Below, piece by piece: positions 18,838-28,513 of a stretch of 52,287 bases of DNA; the first letter of the stretch is position 1; each line of letters opens with the position of its first letter. This DNA is from Sphingomonas bacterium (GTDB lineage: Bacteria > Pseudomonadota > Alphaproteobacteria > Sphingomonadales > Sphingomonadaceae), in contig JAQGKS010000067.1 in NCBI GenBank assembly GCA_028289965.1, forward strand, positions 1-52,287, read 5' to 3'. The notes under the pieces were generated by a model. It saw only the letters and a list, made by a program, of their open reading frames with translations. It did not search any database and was not told the origin of the DNA. Made by a program: the position numbers and the translations under genes.

Positions 18838-19782
18838 GTGCACGAGATTTCGCCAGAATCGCCCGAGCGGCGCGGCAAGCGCGGCCGTGCGCGCGCCCGG
18901 CTGGAACGATCCTTCGATCATTTCCGGCCGGGCAGTTTTGCCTTCACCGTGCTCAAGCGCGTGGCGATCGGCGTCTATTCGGATGGGTTCATCCATGCCG
19001 GTAACATCGCCTATCTGGCGCTCGTGACGCTCTTCCCGTTCTTCATCATCATCGCCGCGCTGGCGCAGCTGTTCGGCGGCGGCGCAGAGACGATGGGTGC
19101 GGTGCAATCCTTCCTCAACACGCTGCCGCCGACCGTTGCCGAGCTGCTCGCCAAGCCGATCAGCGACGTGCTGGCGGCGCGCACCGGATCGCTCCTGTGG
19201 CTCGGCGCCCTGGTCGGCCTGTGGACCGTCGGCAGCTTCATCGAGACGATCCGCGACATCCTGCGCCGCGCCTACGGCACCGAATATTCGCGCTCCTTCT
19301 GGCATTATCGGCTGAGTTCGGTGGTGATCATCGTCGGATCGGTCGTGCTGGTGCTGATGGCGTTCAGCGTGCAGGTGCTGCTGACCGCCGCCGAACAGTT
19401 CATCTATCGGCTGCTGCCCTTCGCCAATGGCATCGCCACCTGGGTCGGCCTGTCCCGGCTCGCGCCCTTGTTCATGCTGTTCGTCGCGCTCTACGGCCTG
19501 ATCTATCTGCTGACGCCCTCCAAATATCGCTACAGCGCCTGCCCCAAATGGCCCGGCGCGGTGTTTACGGCGGTGTGGTGGGTGTCGATCACAATGGCGA
19601 TGCCGCAGGTGCTGTCCCGGCTGGCCAATTACGACCTGACCTATGGCAGCCTGGCGGGCGTGATCGTCGCCCTGATCTTCTTCTGGCTGGTCGGATTCGG
19701 CCTGGTCATCGGCGCACACCTGAACGCGGCACTGGCGGAAAGCCCGCAACCGGCGGTACAGGGGAACGCATCAAAGCCGTAA
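18838..19782 (+). CDS. YihY/BrkB-family integral membrane protein
   Basis: A 314-residue inner-membrane protein with about six helices, the first in the block FIHAGNIAYLALVTLFPFFI, then LLWLGALVGLWTVGSFIETI, two central hydrophobic helices, and the end LIFFWLVGFGLVIGAHLNAA. These are landmarks of the YihY/virulence-factor BrkB family (once wrongly labelled RNase BN). Function is not established. The start is GTG 18838, six bases after the DnaJ-like stop. A basic N-terminal stretch of about 35 residues precedes the first helix. The stop overlaps the ribosome site of fabI, so the genes are closely coupled. Confidence 0.9.
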   Translation: MHEISPESPERRGKRGRARARLERSFDHFRPGSFAFTVLKRVAIGVYSDGFIHAGNIAYLALVTLFPFFIIIAALAQLFGGGAETMGAVQSFLNTLPPTVAELLAKPISDVLAARTGSLLWLGALVGLWTVGSFIETIRDILRRAYGTEYSRSFWHYRLSSVVIIVGSVVLVLMAFSVQVLLTAAEQFIYRLLPFANGIATWVGLSRLAPLFMLFVALYGLIYLLTPSKYRYSACPKWPGAVFTAVWWVSITMAMPQVLSRLANYDLTYGSLAGVIVALIFFWLVGFGLVIGAHLNAALAESPQPAVQGNASKP

Positions 19783-19791
19783 GGAGTAACA

Positions 19792-20595
19792 ATGGCCGGC
19801 ATCATGCAGGGCAAGCGCGGTCTGATCATGGGCCTCGCCAATGATCGCTCGCTCGCCTGGGGGATTGCCAAGGCGCTCGCCGCCCATGGCGCAGAGCTGG
19901 CGTTCAGCTATCAGGGGGAATCGATCGAGCGGCGGGTTCGCCCGCTGGCAGCGGAGCTTGGATCCGATTTCCTGATCGATTGCGACGTTGCCGACATGGG
20001 CGCGCTGGACGTCGCCTTCGGCACGCTGGCGGAACGCTGGCCGACGATCGACTTCCTGGTCCACGCGATCGGCTTTTCCGACAAGAACGAGCTGCGCGGC
20101 CTGTACGTCGATACCAGCCTGGACAATTTCCTGCTGACGATGAACATTTCGGCCTACAGCTTCGTCGCCGTGACCAAGCGGGCGCGCGGGATGATGCCCA
20201 ACGGCGGATCGATCCTGACCTTGAGCTATTACGGCGCGGAAAAGGTCGTGCCCCATTACAACGTGATGGGCGTGGCCAAGGCCGCACTGGAGGCCAGCGT
20301 CAAATATCTGGCGATGGATCTCGGGCCGGAGAATATCCGCGTCAACGCGCTCTCCGCCGGGCCGATCAAGACGCTTGCCGCCTCGGGCATTGGCGACTTC
20401 CGCTACATCCTGAAGTGGAACGAGCTCAACGCGCCGCTGCGTCGCAACGTCACGATCGAGGATGTCGGCGGCGCGGGCCTCTACATGCTGTCGGACCTGG
20501 CATCGGGGGTGACCGGCGAGATCCATCATGTCGATGCCGGCTACAACGTCATCGGCATGAAGGCGGAAGACGCGCCGGACATCGCGCTGGCGTGA
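19792..20595 (+). CDS. fabI: Enoyl-[acyl-carrier-protein] reductase (NADH)
   Basis: 267 residues. FabI performs the last reduction of each fatty-acid elongation cycle in the cytosol. The short-chain-dehydrogenase variant motifs are visible: GLANDRSLAWGIA for the cofactor-binding start, then LTLSYYGAEKVVPHYNVMGV with the FabI-type Tyr-x6-Tyr-x6-Lys catalytic set, continuing AKAALEASVKYLAMDLGPEN, and SAGPIKTLAASGI. The start is fixed by AAGGAG 5 bases before ATG. It is the likely target of triclosan-type inhibitors in the cell. The stop overlaps the GNAT gene start by GTGA. Confidence 0.96.
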   Translation: MAGIMQGKRGLIMGLANDRSLAWGIAKALAAHGAELAFSYQGESIERRVRPLAAELGSDFLIDCDVADMGALDVAFGTLAERWPTIDFLVHAIGFSDKNELRGLYVDTSLDNFLLTMNISAYSFVAVTKRARGMMPNGGSILTLSYYGAEKVVPHYNVMGVAKAALEASVKYLAMDLGPENIRVNALSAGPIKTLAASGIGDFRYILKWNELNAPLRRNVTIEDVGGAGLYMLSDLASGVTGEIHHVDAGYNVIGMKAEDAPDIALA

Positions 20596-21107
20596 CGATC
20601 CTCGTCCGGCGGGCGGCGGCCGAAGACCGCGACGCGATCTTCGCGCTGCATGCCGCGGCCTTTCCGACCGCGGCCGAGGCGCGGCTGGTGGTGGCGCTGG
20701 AGGAGGATGGCGACGCCTTGCTGTCGATCGTCGCGAGCAGCGAGGGGACGATCCTCGGCCATGCGATGTTCAGCCGGATGGCCGGCACCGTGGGCAGCCG
20801 TCCGCTCGCCGCGGCGGCGCTGGCGCCGGTTGCGGTGCAGGCCGAGCGGCGATACCGGGGGATCGGATCGGCGCTGATCGATGCCGGCCTGGCGATGCTG
20901 GGGGAAGATGGCATCGACTATGTCTTCGTGCTGGGGGATCCCGATTATTATGAGCGGTTCGGCTTCGATCCGGAGATTGGCGGGCGCTTCGCCTCGCCTT
21001 ATGCCGGTCCGCACTGGATGGCGCTGGCGCTGGGCGACGGCCCCGTCCTCAAGCGCGGCGAGGCCCGCCACGCGCGCGCCTTCACCGGGCTCGGCACGGC
21101 AGGCTGA
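20592..21107 (+). CDS. GNAT-family N-acetyltransferase
   Basis: 171 residues, starting with GTG 20592 that overlaps the fabI stop (GTGA), so it is translationally coupled. The protein (MTILVRRAAAEDRDAIFALH) has the GNAT fold: motif A with the acetyl-CoA loop AVQAERRYRGIGSALIDAGL, then DYVFVLGDPDYYERFGF, a signature of the YhbS-like subfamily. The acceptor substrate is unknown; YhbS-like enzymes have been linked to small molecules or translation-related targets. Nothing in the sequence decides between these. Confidence 0.9.
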   Translation: MTILVRRAAAEDRDAIFALHAAAFPTAAEARLVVALEEDGDALLSIVASSEGTILGHAMFSRMAGTVGSRPLAAAALAPVAVQAERRYRGIGSALIDAGLAMLGEDGIDYVFVLGDPDYYERFGFDPEIGGRFASPYAGPHWMALALGDGPVLKRGEARHARAFTGLGTAG

Positions 21108-21111
21108 TCCG

Positions 21112-21510
21112 GTGGGACGCTCCCCGTCGTTCATCGTGGCCGCGCTCGGCCTGCTGCTCGCGCCGCCGGTCCGGGCCGAGCCCGCGCCTGTATCCGAGGC
21201 GCCCCTGTGCGGCGTGGTGGCGCGCGACGCCCCCGGATACCGCGCGGCGGTGGCTGCCGATCCGCGGTTCAAGGCCGATGGCGGCGATGCGCTGCGCGAA
21301 AGCTTCTCGGCCGAGGACATCCAGGCGATCTGGACCTTCGTCAAGCCGAAGCACCCGGCTTACCCCGCGGCGGTGTGCCAGCAGGTGGTCGATCGCGACG
21401 GGCTGCTCCAGATCGAGCGGCAGGTGCGCTGCGAGGCGAGCGCGGCGGCGTGCGCGGCGTTGACCGCCGAACTCGACAGGATGGACGACGGATCGGGCGA
21501 CGGCGCATGA
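21112..21510 (+). CDS. Small exported hypothetical protein
   Basis: 132 residues from GTG 21112, four bases after the GNAT stop. The N-terminus ([20 protein letters not shown], then RAEPAP) is a signal peptide with a likely cleavage site after R-A-E or A-R-A-like positions, so the mature protein would be periplasmic. The mature part has four Cys (in [33 protein letters not shown]), a pattern that could form two disulfides. I recognise no family. It overlaps aroC by ATGA, so it is clearly inside the operon. Confidence 0.75.
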   Translation: MGRSPSFIVAALGLLLAPPVRAEPAPVSEAPLCGVVARDAPGYRAAVAADPRFKADGGDALRESFSAEDIQAIWTFVKPKHPAYPAAVCQQVVDRDGLLQIERQVRCEASAAACAALTAELDRMDDGSGDGA

Positions 21511-22577
21511 GTTTCAACAGTTTCGGGCGGCTGTTCCGCTTCACCACCTGGGGCGAGAGCCACGGACCGGCGTTGGGCGCGGTGGTCGACGGCTGCCCGC
21601 CGGGGCTCGACCTGTCGGAGGAATCGATCCAGCCGTGGCTCGACAAGCGCCGCCCCGGCACGTCGCGCTTCACCACCCAGCGGCAGGAGCCGGATCGGGT
21701 GCGGATATTGTCCGGCGTGTTCGAGGGGCGGACGACGGGCACGCCGATCAGCCTGATGATCGAGAATGTCGACCAGCGATCGAAGGATTATTCGGAGGTC
21801 GCGCTGGCCTATCGCCCCGGCCACGCCGACTATGCCTATGACGCCAAATATGGCTTTCGCGATTATCGTGGCGGCGGGCGATCCTCGGCGCGTGAGACGG
21901 CGGCGCGCGTCGCGGCCGGCGCGGTCGCCCGCGCGGTGATCCCCGAGGTGCGGATCCGCGCCTATCTGGTCGAACTGGGCGGCGACGCGATCGACCGCGC
22001 GGCGTTCGACGACGGCGAGATCGACGCCAACCCGTTTTTCTGTCCCGACGCCGCCGCGGCGGCGCGCTGGATCGAGTTGCTGGACGATGCACGCAAGGCC
22101 GGATCGTCGCTTGGCGCAGTCGTCGAATGCGTCGCGGACGGCGTGCCGGCGGGGTGGGGCGCGCCGCTCTACGCCAAGCTCGATTCGGAACTGGCATCGG
22201 CCTGCATGAGCATCAACGCGGTCAAGGGCGTCGAGATCGGCGATGGCTTTGCGGCGGCGCGGCTGCGCGGCGAGGACAATGCCGATCCGATGCGGCCGGG
22301 CAATGACGGCAAGCCGGTCTTCCTGGCGAACCATGCAGGCGGCGTCGCCGGCGGCATATCGACCGGACAGCCGGTGGTGGTGCGGGTGGCGATGAAGCCG
22401 ACCTCGTCGATCCTCACGCCGACCGAGACGATCGGCCGCGACGGCCAGGCCACCGAGATCCGCACCAAGGGCCGCCACGATCCATGCGTCGGCATCCGCG
22501 CCGCGCCGGTGGTGGAGGCAATGATGGCGCTGGTGCTGGCCGATCAGAAGCTGCTCCAGCGCGGGCAGTGCGGCTAA
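21507..22577 (+). CDS. aroC: Chorismate synthase
   Basis: 356 residues. AroC converts 5-enolpyruvylshikimate-3-phosphate to chorismate with reduced FMN, closing the shikimate pathway. Signatures are GESHG near the start, [18 protein letters not shown], the FMN-site block [40 protein letters not shown], and [20 protein letters not shown] at the C-terminus. The length is standard. The start ATG 21507 overlaps the previous stop (ATGA). It is the last gene of the run that begins at 17872; the next gene has its own promoter-like region. Confidence 0.97.
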   Translation: MSFNSFGRLFRFTTWGESHGPALGAVVDGCPPGLDLSEESIQPWLDKRRPGTSRFTTQRQEPDRVRILSGVFEGRTTGTPISLMIENVDQRSKDYSEVALAYRPGHADYAYDAKYGFRDYRGGGRSSARETAARVAAGAVARAVIPEVRIRAYLVELGGDAIDRAAFDDGEIDANPFFCPDAAAAARWIELLDDARKAGSSLGAVVECVADGVPAGWGAPLYAKLDSELASACMSINAVKGVEIGDGFAAARLRGEDNADPMRPGNDGKPVFLANHAGGVAGGISTGQPVVVRVAMKPTSSILTPTETIGRDGQATEIRTKGRHDPCVGIRAAPVVEAMMALVLADQKLLQRGQCG

Positions 22578-22629
22578 AGCGGCCGCGCAAGGCCAATCTT
22601 CACGAGCCGGCGGCGGGGCGCCCCGGCGA

Positions 22630-22657
22630 TTGACATTCACGCAACCGCCCCTAGAAG
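22630..22657 (+). promoter_or_regulatory. Candidate sigma-70 promoter for serC
   Basis: TTGACA at 22630-22635 is a perfect -35 hexamer; TAGAAG at 22652-22657 is a moderate -10 at 16 bases spacing. The pair lies 57 bases before the serC ATG in the 136-base gap after aroC, a plausible place for the start of the serine operon. Confidence 0.5.
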
Positions 22658-22713
22658 CGCCGACGGGCCACGCCGCCCCAACGCGGCGCGAGCTCTCTGC
22701 GAGGAGAGACTAT

Positions 22714-23871
22714 ATGACGACGATTACCCGCCCCGGGACGAAGCCGGCGCGCCCGCATTTTTCTTCCGGTCCCTGCGCCAAGCCGCCGGGCTGGGCCCCC
22801 GAAAAACTCCCCCATGGTTCGCTCGGCCGTTCGCACCGCAGCAAGCTCGGCAAGAGCCGGCTGCAATATGCGCTCGACCTGACGCGTGACGTGCTCAAGG
22901 TGCCCGCGACGCACCGCATCGGCATCGTCCCCGGTTCGGATACCGGTGCGTTCGAAATGGCGATGTGGACCATGCTCGGCGCGCGCCCGGTGACGATGAT
23001 GGCGTGGGAGAGCTTCGGCGAGGGCTGGGTGACCGATGCCGTCAAGCAGCTCAAGCTCGACGCCAAGGTCGTCAAGGCGCCCTACGGCCAGCTTCCCGAT
23101 CTCTCCGCGGTCGACCAGTCGAGCGACATGGTGTTCACCTGGAACGGCACGACCTCCGGCGTGCGCGTGCCGGACGGCGACTGGATCAGCGACACGCGCG
23201 AGGGGCTGACCTTCGCCGACGCGACCTCCGCCTGCTTCGCCATGGACCTGCCGTGGGACAAGCTCGATGTCGTGACCTATTCCTGGCAGAAGGTGCTGGG
23301 CGGCGAGGGCGGCCACGGCATGCTGATCCTCGGCCCGCGCGCGGTCGAGCGGCTGGAAAGCTTCACCCCGGATCGCCCGCTGCCGAAGATCTTCCGCATG
23401 ACCAAAGGCGGCAAGCTGATCGAGGGCATCTTCAAGGGCGAGACGATCAACACGCCGTCGATGCTGGCGGTCGAGGATTATATCTGGGCGCTCGAGTGGG
23501 CCAAGGATCTGGGCGGCCTGACCGGGCTGATCGCACGCGCCAACGCCAATGCCGCGGCGCTCGACGCCTGGGTCTCGGTGACGCCGTGGATCGCGCACCT
23601 CGCCGAGGATCCCGCCAGCCGCAGCAACACCAGCGTCTGCCTGAAGTTCGCCGACGAGGCGGTGGCGGGCATGGACGATGCGGCCAAGCAGTCGCTCGTC
23701 AAGAAAATGGCGTCGCTGCTCGAGGCGGAAGACGCCGCTTATGACGTGGCGGGCTATCGCGATGCGCCCCCCGGCATCCGCATCTGGTGCGGCGCGACGG
23801 TCGAGACCGTCGATGTCGAGGCGCTCGGTCCGTGGCTCGACTGGGCGTTCCACGAGGCGCGCGGCGCGTAA
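22714..23871 (+). CDS. serC: Phosphoserine aminotransferase
   Basis: 385 residues. SerC transaminates 3-phosphohydroxypyruvate to phosphoserine with PLP and glutamate. The start is ATG 22714 ([20 protein letters not shown]), with GAGGAG about 8 bases upstream; an earlier in-frame ATG at 22630 lies in promoter-like sequence. The PLP Lys lies in [20 protein letters not shown]. It is the variant found in alphaproteobacteria and Methanosarcina rather than the E. coli type, judging from the N-terminus and [16 protein letters not shown] block. It pairs with serA downstream, giving two consecutive steps of serine synthesis. Confidence 0.95.
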   Translation: MTTITRPGTKPARPHFSSGPCAKPPGWAPEKLPHGSLGRSHRSKLGKSRLQYALDLTRDVLKVPATHRIGIVPGSDTGAFEMAMWTMLGARPVTMMAWESFGEGWVTDAVKQLKLDAKVVKAPYGQLPDLSAVDQSSDMVFTWNGTTSGVRVPDGDWISDTREGLTFADATSACFAMDLPWDKLDVVTYSWQKVLGGEGGHGMLILGPRAVERLESFTPDRPLPKIFRMTKGGKLIEGIFKGETINTPSMLAVEDYIWALEWAKDLGGLTGLIARANANAAALDAWVSVTPWIAHLAEDPASRSNTSVCLKFADEAVAGMDDAAKQSLVKKMASLLEAEDAAYDVAGYRDAPPGIRIWCGATVETVDVEALGPWLDWAFHEARGA

Positions 23872-23904
23872 GGCGTTCGCCCTCCAACTTCCAACACGAT
23901 CAGA

Positions 23905-23932
23905 GCATCATCCCGGCAGATCGGGGATCCAG
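23905..23932. repeat. Possible interspersed palindromic repeat unit
   Basis: The segment ATCATCCCGGCAGATCGGGG and the following ATCCAG in the serC-serA gap resemble the short repeats with CGTCATCCCGG and CGGGATCCAG ends that are scattered through many alphaproteobacterial genomes. It has an imperfect ATCCC/GGGAT stem. Only one copy is seen in the window, so the call rests on memory of such repeats. Confidence 0.35.
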
Positions 23933-24019
23933 CTTCGCGGCAACTCGACAGGAGCTGCATCGGCGGACGGATGGATCCCCCAAGCCGCGGCATGTGGTTT
24001 AGAGAACAGGACAAGAATC

Positions 24020-25600
24020 ATGCCCAAGGTACTGATTTCCGACAAGATGGATCCCCGCGCCGCGCAGATCTTCCGCGAGCGCGGTGTCGAGGTCGACGAG
24101 ATTACCGGCAAGACCAAGGATGAGCTGATCGCGATGATCGGCGAATATGACGGGCTGGCGATCCGCTCCTCGACCAAGGTCACCAAGGAAGTCCTCGCCG
24201 CTGCGACCAACCTGAAGGTCGTCGGCCGCGCCGGGATCGGGGTCGACAATGTCGACATTCCCGCCGCGTCGGCCGCCGGCGTCGTCGTCATGAACACGCC
24301 GTTCGGCAACTCGATCACCACCGCCGAGCATGCCATCGCGCTGATGTTCGCGCTGGCCCGCGACCTGCCTGCCGCCGACGCCTCGACCCAGGCCGGCAAG
24401 TGGGAGAAGAACCGCTTCATGGGGGTCGAGCTGACCTCCAAGACGCTCGGCCTGATCGGCGCGGGCAATATCGGCTCGATCGTCGCCGATCGCGCGCTCG
24501 GACTGAAGATGAAGGTCGTCGCCTATGATCCTTTCCTGACGCCCGAAAGGGCGCTGGAAGTCGGCATCGAGAAGGTCACGCTGGATGAGCTGCTGGCGCG
24601 CGCCGACTTCATCACGCTGCACACGCCGCTGACCGATTCGACCCGCAACATCCTCAGCCGCGAGAGCCTGGCCAAGACCAAGAAGGGCGTGCGGATCATC
24701 AATTGCGCGCGCGGCGGTCTGATCGACGAGGCGGCGCTGAAGGACATGCTCGACAGCGGCCAGGTCGGCGGCGCGGCGCTCGACGTGTTCGTCGACGAGC
24801 CGGCCAAGGCGAGCCCGCTGTTCGGCACGCCCAACTTCATCTCGACCCCGCACCTCGGCGCATCGACCACCGAGGCGCAGGTCAACGTCGCGATTCAGGT
24901 CGCCGAGCAGATGGCCGATTTCCTGATGACCGGGGGCGTCACCAACGCGCTCAACATGCCGTCGCTGTCGGCCGAGGAAGCGCCCAAGCTGAAGCCGTAC
25001 ATGGCGCTCGCCGAGGAACTGGGCAGCCTGATCGGGCAGCTGGCCCACGGCGTTTTGACCCACATCTCGATCGAGGTCGAGGGCGCGGCCGCCGAGCTCA
25101 ACCAGAAGCCGATCACCGGCGCGGTGCTGGCCGGGCTGATGCGGGTCTATTCGGACACCGTGAACATGGTCAACGCGCCGTTCCTGGCCAAGGAGCGCGG
25201 GCTCGACGTGCGCGAGGTGCGTCATGACCGCGAGGGCGACTACCACACGCTGGTCCGCGTTTCGGTGCGCACCGATGCCGGCGAGCGTTCGGTGGCCGGC
25301 ACCCTGTTCAGCAATTCGACCCCCCGGCTGGTCGAGATCTTCGGCGTGAAGGTCGAGGCCGATCTGGTCGGCGACATGCTGTACATCGTCAACGAGGACG
25401 CGCCCGGCTTCATCGGCCGGCTCGGCACCACGCTCGGCCAGGCGGGGGTCAATATCGGCACGTTCCACCTTGGCCGTCGTGCGGCGGGCGGCGAGGCGGT
25501 CCTGCTGCTCTCGGTCGACTCGCCGGTCGAGGAGCCGCTGCTCCAGCAGCTGTGCGCGCTGCCGGGGGTGCGGACCGTTCGCGCCCTTAAATTCCCCTGA
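24020..25600 (+). CDS. serA: D-3-phosphoglycerate dehydrogenase (long form)
   Basis: 526 residues. SerA oxidises 3-phosphoglycerate with NAD in the first step of serine synthesis. The substrate and NAD domains show TNLKVVGRAGIGVDNVDIPA, the Rossmann loop LGLIGAGNIGSIVADRALGL, CARGGLIDEAAL with the catalytic Arg region, and TPHLGASTTEAQ with the catalytic His. Then comes an intervening domain (residues 320-450) and a C-terminal ACT domain (LYIVNEDAPGFIGRLGTTLG, GGEAVLLLSVDSPV), the usual serine-sensing module. The ATG 24020 start (MPKVLISDKMDPRAAQIF) gives the standard length. It follows serC by 148 bases. Confidence 0.97.
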   Translation: MPKVLISDKMDPRAAQIFRERGVEVDEITGKTKDELIAMIGEYDGLAIRSSTKVTKEVLAAATNLKVVGRAGIGVDNVDIPAASAAGVVVMNTPFGNSITTAEHAIALMFALARDLPAADASTQAGKWEKNRFMGVELTSKTLGLIGAGNIGSIVADRALGLKMKVVAYDPFLTPERALEVGIEKVTLDELLARADFITLHTPLTDSTRNILSRESLAKTKKGVRIINCARGGLIDEAALKDMLDSGQVGGAALDVFVDEPAKASPLFGTPNFISTPHLGASTTEAQVNVAIQVAEQMADFLMTGGVTNALNMPSLSAEEAPKLKPYMALAEELGSLIGQLAHGVLTHISIEVEGAAAELNQKPITGAVLAGLMRVYSDTVNMVNAPFLAKERGLDVREVRHDREGDYHTLVRVSVRTDAGERSVAGTLFSNSTPRLVEIFGVKVEADLVGDMLYIVNEDAPGFIGRLGTTLGQAGVNIGTFHLGRRAAGGEAVLLLSVDSPVEEPLLQQLCALPGVRTVRALKFP

Positions 25601-25610
25601 CAGATCCGGG

Positions 25611-25638
25611 GCCATCGTCCGCTTCGGCGGGCGATGGC
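25611..25638 (+). terminator. Hairpin with UUCG loop after serA
   Basis: A 12-base-pair stem with one G-T pair (25611-25622 with 25627-25638) is closed by a C(TTCG)G tetraloop, an unusually stable RNA hairpin, 10 bases after the serA stop. No T run follows, so it could be a Rho-dependent or stabilising 3' end rather than a standard intrinsic terminator. Confidence 0.55.
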
Positions 25639-25748
25639 ATTCGGGCATTGCGCGGGCGGCGCCGACGGGGATATCCGCCGCTGCGTTTGCGGGCGCACCA
25701 GACCGCAACCGCCGGCACGATCCGTACCCCCGCGAGGAGCCTGCCCCG

Positions 25749-26864
25749 ATGAGTATCGCCCCCGGCCTGTTGCCCGAAGGATTGCGCGATCGGTTGCCCC
25801 CGCAGGCCGAGGCGGCATCGCGGCTGATGCACCGCGTGATCGTGGCGATCGGTCGCCATGGCTATGAACGGGTCAGCCCGCCGCTCGCCGAGTTCGAGGA
25901 ACAATTGGTCGGCCGGCTCAAATCGGCGCGGCCGCAGGATCTGCTGCGCTTCGTCGATCCGGTATCGCAGCGCACGCTGGCGCTTCGGCCCGACATCACC
26001 GCCCAGGTCGGCCGCATCGCCACGACCCGCATGGGCCACCGCGCCCGGCCGCTGCGGCTGGCTTATGGCGGCCCGGTGCTCAAGCTGCGCGCGACCCAAC
26101 TTCGCCCCGAGCGCGAACTGATGCAGGCCGGCGCCGAGCTGATCGGCAGCGACAGCGTCGCCGGGGTGATCGAAGTGCTGGGCGTGGCGATCGAGGCGCT
26201 CGAGACGGCGGGGGTCACCAACATCGCCGTCGACCTGACGCTACCCGACCTGGTCGAGACGCTGGCGCGCGGAGCGATGCCGCTGCCGGCCGGGCGGATC
26301 GATGCGGTGCGCGATCTGCTCGACGCCAAGGATGCCGGCGGGCTCGCCGCGCTCGGGGCCGAGGCCTATCTGCCGTTCATCGCCGCCGCCGGGCCGGTCG
26401 AGCCCGCGCTCGCCCGGCTGCGCGCGCTCGATCCGTCGCGGGCGCTCGACACGCGGCTGGCCGGGATCGAGGTGATCGCCGCCGCGGTCGAGGGCAGGGC
26501 CGCGCTGACGCTCGATCCGACCGAGCGGCATGGTTTCGAATATCAGAGCTGGATCGGCTTTTCGCTGTTCGGCGCGGGCGTGCGCGGCGAGATCGGCCGC
26601 GGCGGCAGTTATACCGTGCTCCATCCCGACGGTCGCGAGGAGGCCGCGGTCGGCTTCTCGCTCTACCTCGATCCGCTGGTCGACGTGGGGCTCGGCCAGG
26701 TCGCGCCGCGCCGGCTGTTCGTGCCGCTCGGCAGCGATGCCGCCGCCGCGCAGCGGTTGCGCGCGGAGGGGTGGACCACGATCGCCGCGCTGTCCGCGGA
26801 GGACGACGCCGGCGCGCTCGGCTGCACCCACCGCCTCACGCCCGACGGTGTTGCGCCGATCTGA
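25749..26864 (+). CDS. hisZ: ATP phosphoribosyltransferase regulatory subunit
   Basis: 371 residues. HisZ is a catalytically inactive histidyl-tRNA-synthetase paralogue that binds the short HisG and is required for the first step of histidine synthesis. Class II synthetase-like motifs are visible: ERVSPPLAEFEEQLVGR, FVDPVSQRTLALRPDITAQV, RPLRLAYGGPVLK and ERELMQAGAELIGSDS. Length and the lack of a C-terminal anticodon-binding domain argue against HisS. The start ATG 25749 follows GAGGAG with a 9-base gap. hisG is not in the window. It lies between serA and purA on the same strand. Confidence 0.93.
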   Translation: MSIAPGLLPEGLRDRLPPQAEAASRLMHRVIVAIGRHGYERVSPPLAEFEEQLVGRLKSARPQDLLRFVDPVSQRTLALRPDITAQVGRIATTRMGHRARPLRLAYGGPVLKLRATQLRPERELMQAGAELIGSDSVAGVIEVLGVAIEALETAGVTNIAVDLTLPDLVETLARGAMPLPAGRIDAVRDLLDAKDAGGLAALGAEAYLPFIAAAGPVEPALARLRALDPSRALDTRLAGIEVIAAAVEGRAALTLDPTERHGFEYQSWIGFSLFGAGVRGEIGRGGSYTVLHPDGREEAAVGFSLYLDPLVDVGLGQVAPRRLFVPLGSDAAAAQRLRAEGWTTIAALSAEDDAGALGCTHRLTPDGVAPI

Positions 26865-26992
26865 CTTGACGGCACGGTTCGCAAAAGGCAGTTGCGCCCC
26901 GGCATAGGGCACCAGCCCGTCCAGACACATCCAGCCGTCGAGTCCTGTCGAAGGGCGGCCCGGATCCGCCCGGCAGGCGGGGAATCATATCC

Positions 26993-28282
26993 ATGGCAAA
27001 TGTAACCGTCATCGGCGCCCAGTGGGGCGATGAAGGCAAGGGCAAGATCGTCGACTGGCTGTCGGCGCGGGCGGACGTCGTCGTCCGTTTCCAGGGCGGG
27101 CACAATGCCGGCCACACCCTCGTCGTCGGCGACCAGACCTATAAATTGAGCCTGCTGCCCTCGGGCATCGTGCGCGGCACCCTGTCGGTGATCGGCAACG
27201 GCGTGGTGCTCGATCCGTGGCACCTGCGCGACGAGATCGCCAAGCTGACCGGGCAGGGCGTGTCGATCACTCCCGACACGCTCCAGATTGCCGAGACCTG
27301 CCCGCTGATCCTGCCGTTCCACCGCGACCTCGACGGTCTGCGCGAGGACGCCTCCGGCGCCGGCAAGATCGGCACCACGCGCCGCGGCATCGGCCCGGCC
27401 TATGAGGACAAGATCGGTCGCCGCGCGATCCGGGTGTGCGATCTCGCCCATCTCGACGCGCTCGCGCCGCAGCTCGACCGGCTGTGCGCGCACCACGATG
27501 CGCTGCGCGCCGGGTTCGGCGAGCCGCCGATCGATCGCGCGCGGCTGATGGCGGAACTGGCGGAGATCGCCCCGACCGTGCTGCCCTATGCGCAGCCGGT
27601 GTGGCGCACGCTGAACGAGGCGCGCGAGGCCGGCCGTCGCATCCTGTTCGAAGGCGCGCAGGGCGTGCTGCTCGATGTCGATCACGGTACCTATCCGTTC
27701 GTCACCTCGTCCAACACCATCGCCGGCAGCGCGGCGGGCGGATCGGGGCTGGGGCCAAGTGCCGCCGGCTTCGTTCTTGGTATCGTCAAGGCCTATACCA
27801 CCCGCGTCGGATCGGGCCCGTTCCCGACCGAGCTGGAGGATGAGACCGGCGAGCGGCTGGGCGTGCGCGGGCATGAATTCGGCACCGTCACCGGCCGCAA
27901 GCGCCGCTGCGGCTGGTTCGATGCGGTGCTGGTGCGCCAGTCCGCGGCGGTTTCCGGGATCACCGGGATCGCGCTGACCAAGCTCGACGTGCTCGACGGG
28001 TTCGAGGAGCTCAAGATCTGCATCGGCTATCGGCTGGGCGATCGCACCCTCGATTATCTGCCGCCGCATGCGCGCGACCAGGCCGCGGCCGAGCCGATCT
28101 ACGAGACCGTGCCGGGGTGGAGCCAGTCGACCGCGGGCGCGCGCAGCTGGGCCGACCTGCCGGCCGAGGCGATCAAATATATCCGCCGCGTGGAAGAACT
28201 GATCCGCTGCCCGGTCGCGCTGGTTTCGACCAGCCCGGAGCGGGAGGACACGATCCTCGTGCGCGATCCGTTTCGCGACTGA
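26993..28282 (+). CDS. purA: Adenylosuccinate synthetase
   Basis: 429 residues. PurA joins IMP and aspartate with GTP to make adenylosuccinate, the committed step to AMP. Motifs are clear: [20 protein letters not shown] (P-loop), [62 protein letters not shown] and the C-terminal GTP-binding stretch [14 protein letters not shown]. Length is normal. A 128-base gap separates it from hisZ; the two may share a transcript. Confidence 0.97.
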   Translation: MANVTVIGAQWGDEGKGKIVDWLSARADVVVRFQGGHNAGHTLVVGDQTYKLSLLPSGIVRGTLSVIGNGVVLDPWHLRDEIAKLTGQGVSITPDTLQIAETCPLILPFHRDLDGLREDASGAGKIGTTRRGIGPAYEDKIGRRAIRVCDLAHLDALAPQLDRLCAHHDALRAGFGEPPIDRARLMAELAEIAPTVLPYAQPVWRTLNEAREAGRRILFEGAQGVLLDVDHGTYPFVTSSNTIAGSAAGGSGLGPSAAGFVLGIVKAYTTRVGSGPFPTELEDETGERLGVRGHEFGTVTGRKRRCGWFDAVLVRQSAAVSGITGIALTKLDVLDGFEELKICIGYRLGDRTLDYLPPHARDQAAAEPIYETVPGWSQSTAGARSWADLPAEAIKYIRRVEELIRCPVALVSTSPEREDTILVRDPFRD

Positions 28283-28513
28283 TCCGACCAGCTAGCCGAT
28301 GGTTCAGGCCGTCCGATCGCGCGAACGGTTCGCCGCACGTACCCGGGCGGCCGTTGCTTGCAATGTGCCGGGATGCCCGACGCTTTCCCTCCGATCGTCA
28401 GCCGATTGCTGCCGATCGGGGGCGCCGGCCCGTCCGAGCCCGGGATTGACGCCGCCGCCCGGACCGGCCAACGGCGCGTTGCATATTCCCGCCCTATCAG
28501 GAGCCGCAGTGTC

